Part shown: one piece after another, positions 63,857-64,000 of the stretch
How the letters are laid out: every line of letters begins with the position of its first letter
Position numbering within the stretch: the stretch's first letter is position 1
DNA from: JACCXE01 sp963718605
GTDB taxonomy: Bacteria > Actinomycetota > Acidimicrobiia > Acidimicrobiales > JACCXE01
Direction: 5' to 3'
NCBI GenBank assembly: GCA_963718605.1
Contig: OY970363.1
Span: 1,178,001 to 1,242,000, forward strand
Length of the DNA stretch: 64,000 bases
Made by a program: the position numbers and the translations under genes
Notes under the pieces: generated by a model
The model's database searches: none
What the model saw: the letters and a program-made list of their open reading frames with translations, nothing else
Told to the model about the DNA's origin: nothing

Positions 63857-64000
63857 ATGCCAACTCGCAATCGATCGGCCGACGTCTGCATCGTCGGCGC
63901 CGGATACGCCGGCCTCACCGCCGCCCGGCGCCTGAGCCAGGCCGGCCAGTCGGTCATCGTCCTCGAGGCGCGCGACCGTGTCGGCGGCCGCGTGTACTCG
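63857..64000 (+). CDS. Flavin amine oxidase, 5' part only
   Basis: The first 48 codons of a flavin-containing amine oxidase; the rest lies beyond the window. DVCIVGAGYAGLTAARRLSQ is the FAD-binding Rossmann motif, and VIVLEARDRVGGRVYS the ribose-binding Glu and GG-R-x motif of the monoamine oxidase family. The ATG at 63857 is used. It diverges from the TetR-amidase unit across a perfect palindromic operator, suggesting a shared amine/amide catabolic function. Confidence 0.88.
   Translation, partial: MPTRNRSADVCIVGAGYAGLTAARRLSQAGQSVIVLEARDRVGGRVYS

Overview
The window looks like one contiguous piece of a high-GC actinobacterial chromosome. Pointers are the HspR-type heat-shock operon with a HAIR operator, several F420/PPOX and LLM-type flavoenzymes, a DUF222-HNH nuclease behind a LexA box, WXG100-like proteins, an SCO6745-like and an SCO2322-like protein, and frequent GTGA/ATGA start-stop overlaps. 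The single-domain phosphoglucose isomerase next to gnd and zwf, plus the many Acidimicrobiia-like features, make class Acidimicrobiia my best guess; this is inference, as no rRNA or other taxonomic marker is present. No tRNA, rRNA, CRISPR array, insertion sequence or prophage was seen, and no gene-free stretch exceeds 300 bases.

Layout. 1-4.2 kb: a frameshifted AbiEi/DUF559-like gene, a secreted Ig-like protein, a PPOX flavoprotein and a Tat-exported VAO-family oxidase resembling type II cholesterol oxidase. 4.2-9.5 kb: a Ser/Thr kinase and the dnaK-grpE-dnaJ-hspR operon with a clear promoter/HAIR operator. 9.5-15.3 kb: a small HTH gene divergent from two WXG100-like genes, an EspC-like and a possibly EspG-like gene and two ABC exporter halves, but no ESX core. 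15.3-18.7 kb: a secreted protein and a cyclase-ATPase-TPR regulator. 18.7-21.5 kb: yceI-pirin-sod divergent from a MarR regulator with two palindromic operators. 21.5-24.5 kb: nitroreductase, DUF4118, ABM, SCO6745-like and acyltransferase genes. 24.6-28.2 kb: a sulfonate-type ABC importer with a cysteine-free Rrf2 regulator and a DUF983 protein. 28.2-32 kb: acyl-CoA dehydrogenase, aldo/keto reductase, acyl-CoA synthetase. 32-37.8 kb: a complete Dpp/Opp-type importer. 37.8-43.9 kb: DUF4331, sortase, TPR and two NicO/HoxN-type transporters in one operon. 44-50.6 kb: PPOX and PhyH enzymes, then pgi-gnd-zwf-pgl (oxidative pentose phosphate route) translationally coupled to a short-chain dehydrogenase. 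49.9-56.6 kb: a non-phosphorylating L-fucose pathway with a sulfatase. 56.6-57.9 kb: a LexA-boxed DUF222-HNH gene. 57.9-60.5 kb: a cobalamin riboswitch driving two secreted, membrane-tethered proteins, one with a squalene-cyclase/transcobalamin-like barrel. 60.5-64 kb: an LLM oxidoreductase, a cupredoxin lipoprotein, and a TetR-amidase pair divergent from an amine oxidase across a perfect TetR-type palindrome.

Six genes, including the normally essential dnaK, are each broken by a single-base indel in a GC-rich run. The flanking reading frames are well conserved, so the simplest reading is residual sequencing error, and those genes are annotated as whole genes with the shift point given. The most interesting candidates are the B12-switched barrel/SCO2322-like pair, the WXG100-plus-ABC-exporter cluster without EccC, the DUF4331-sortase-TPR-nickel transporter operon, and the sulfatase-linked fucose cluster.
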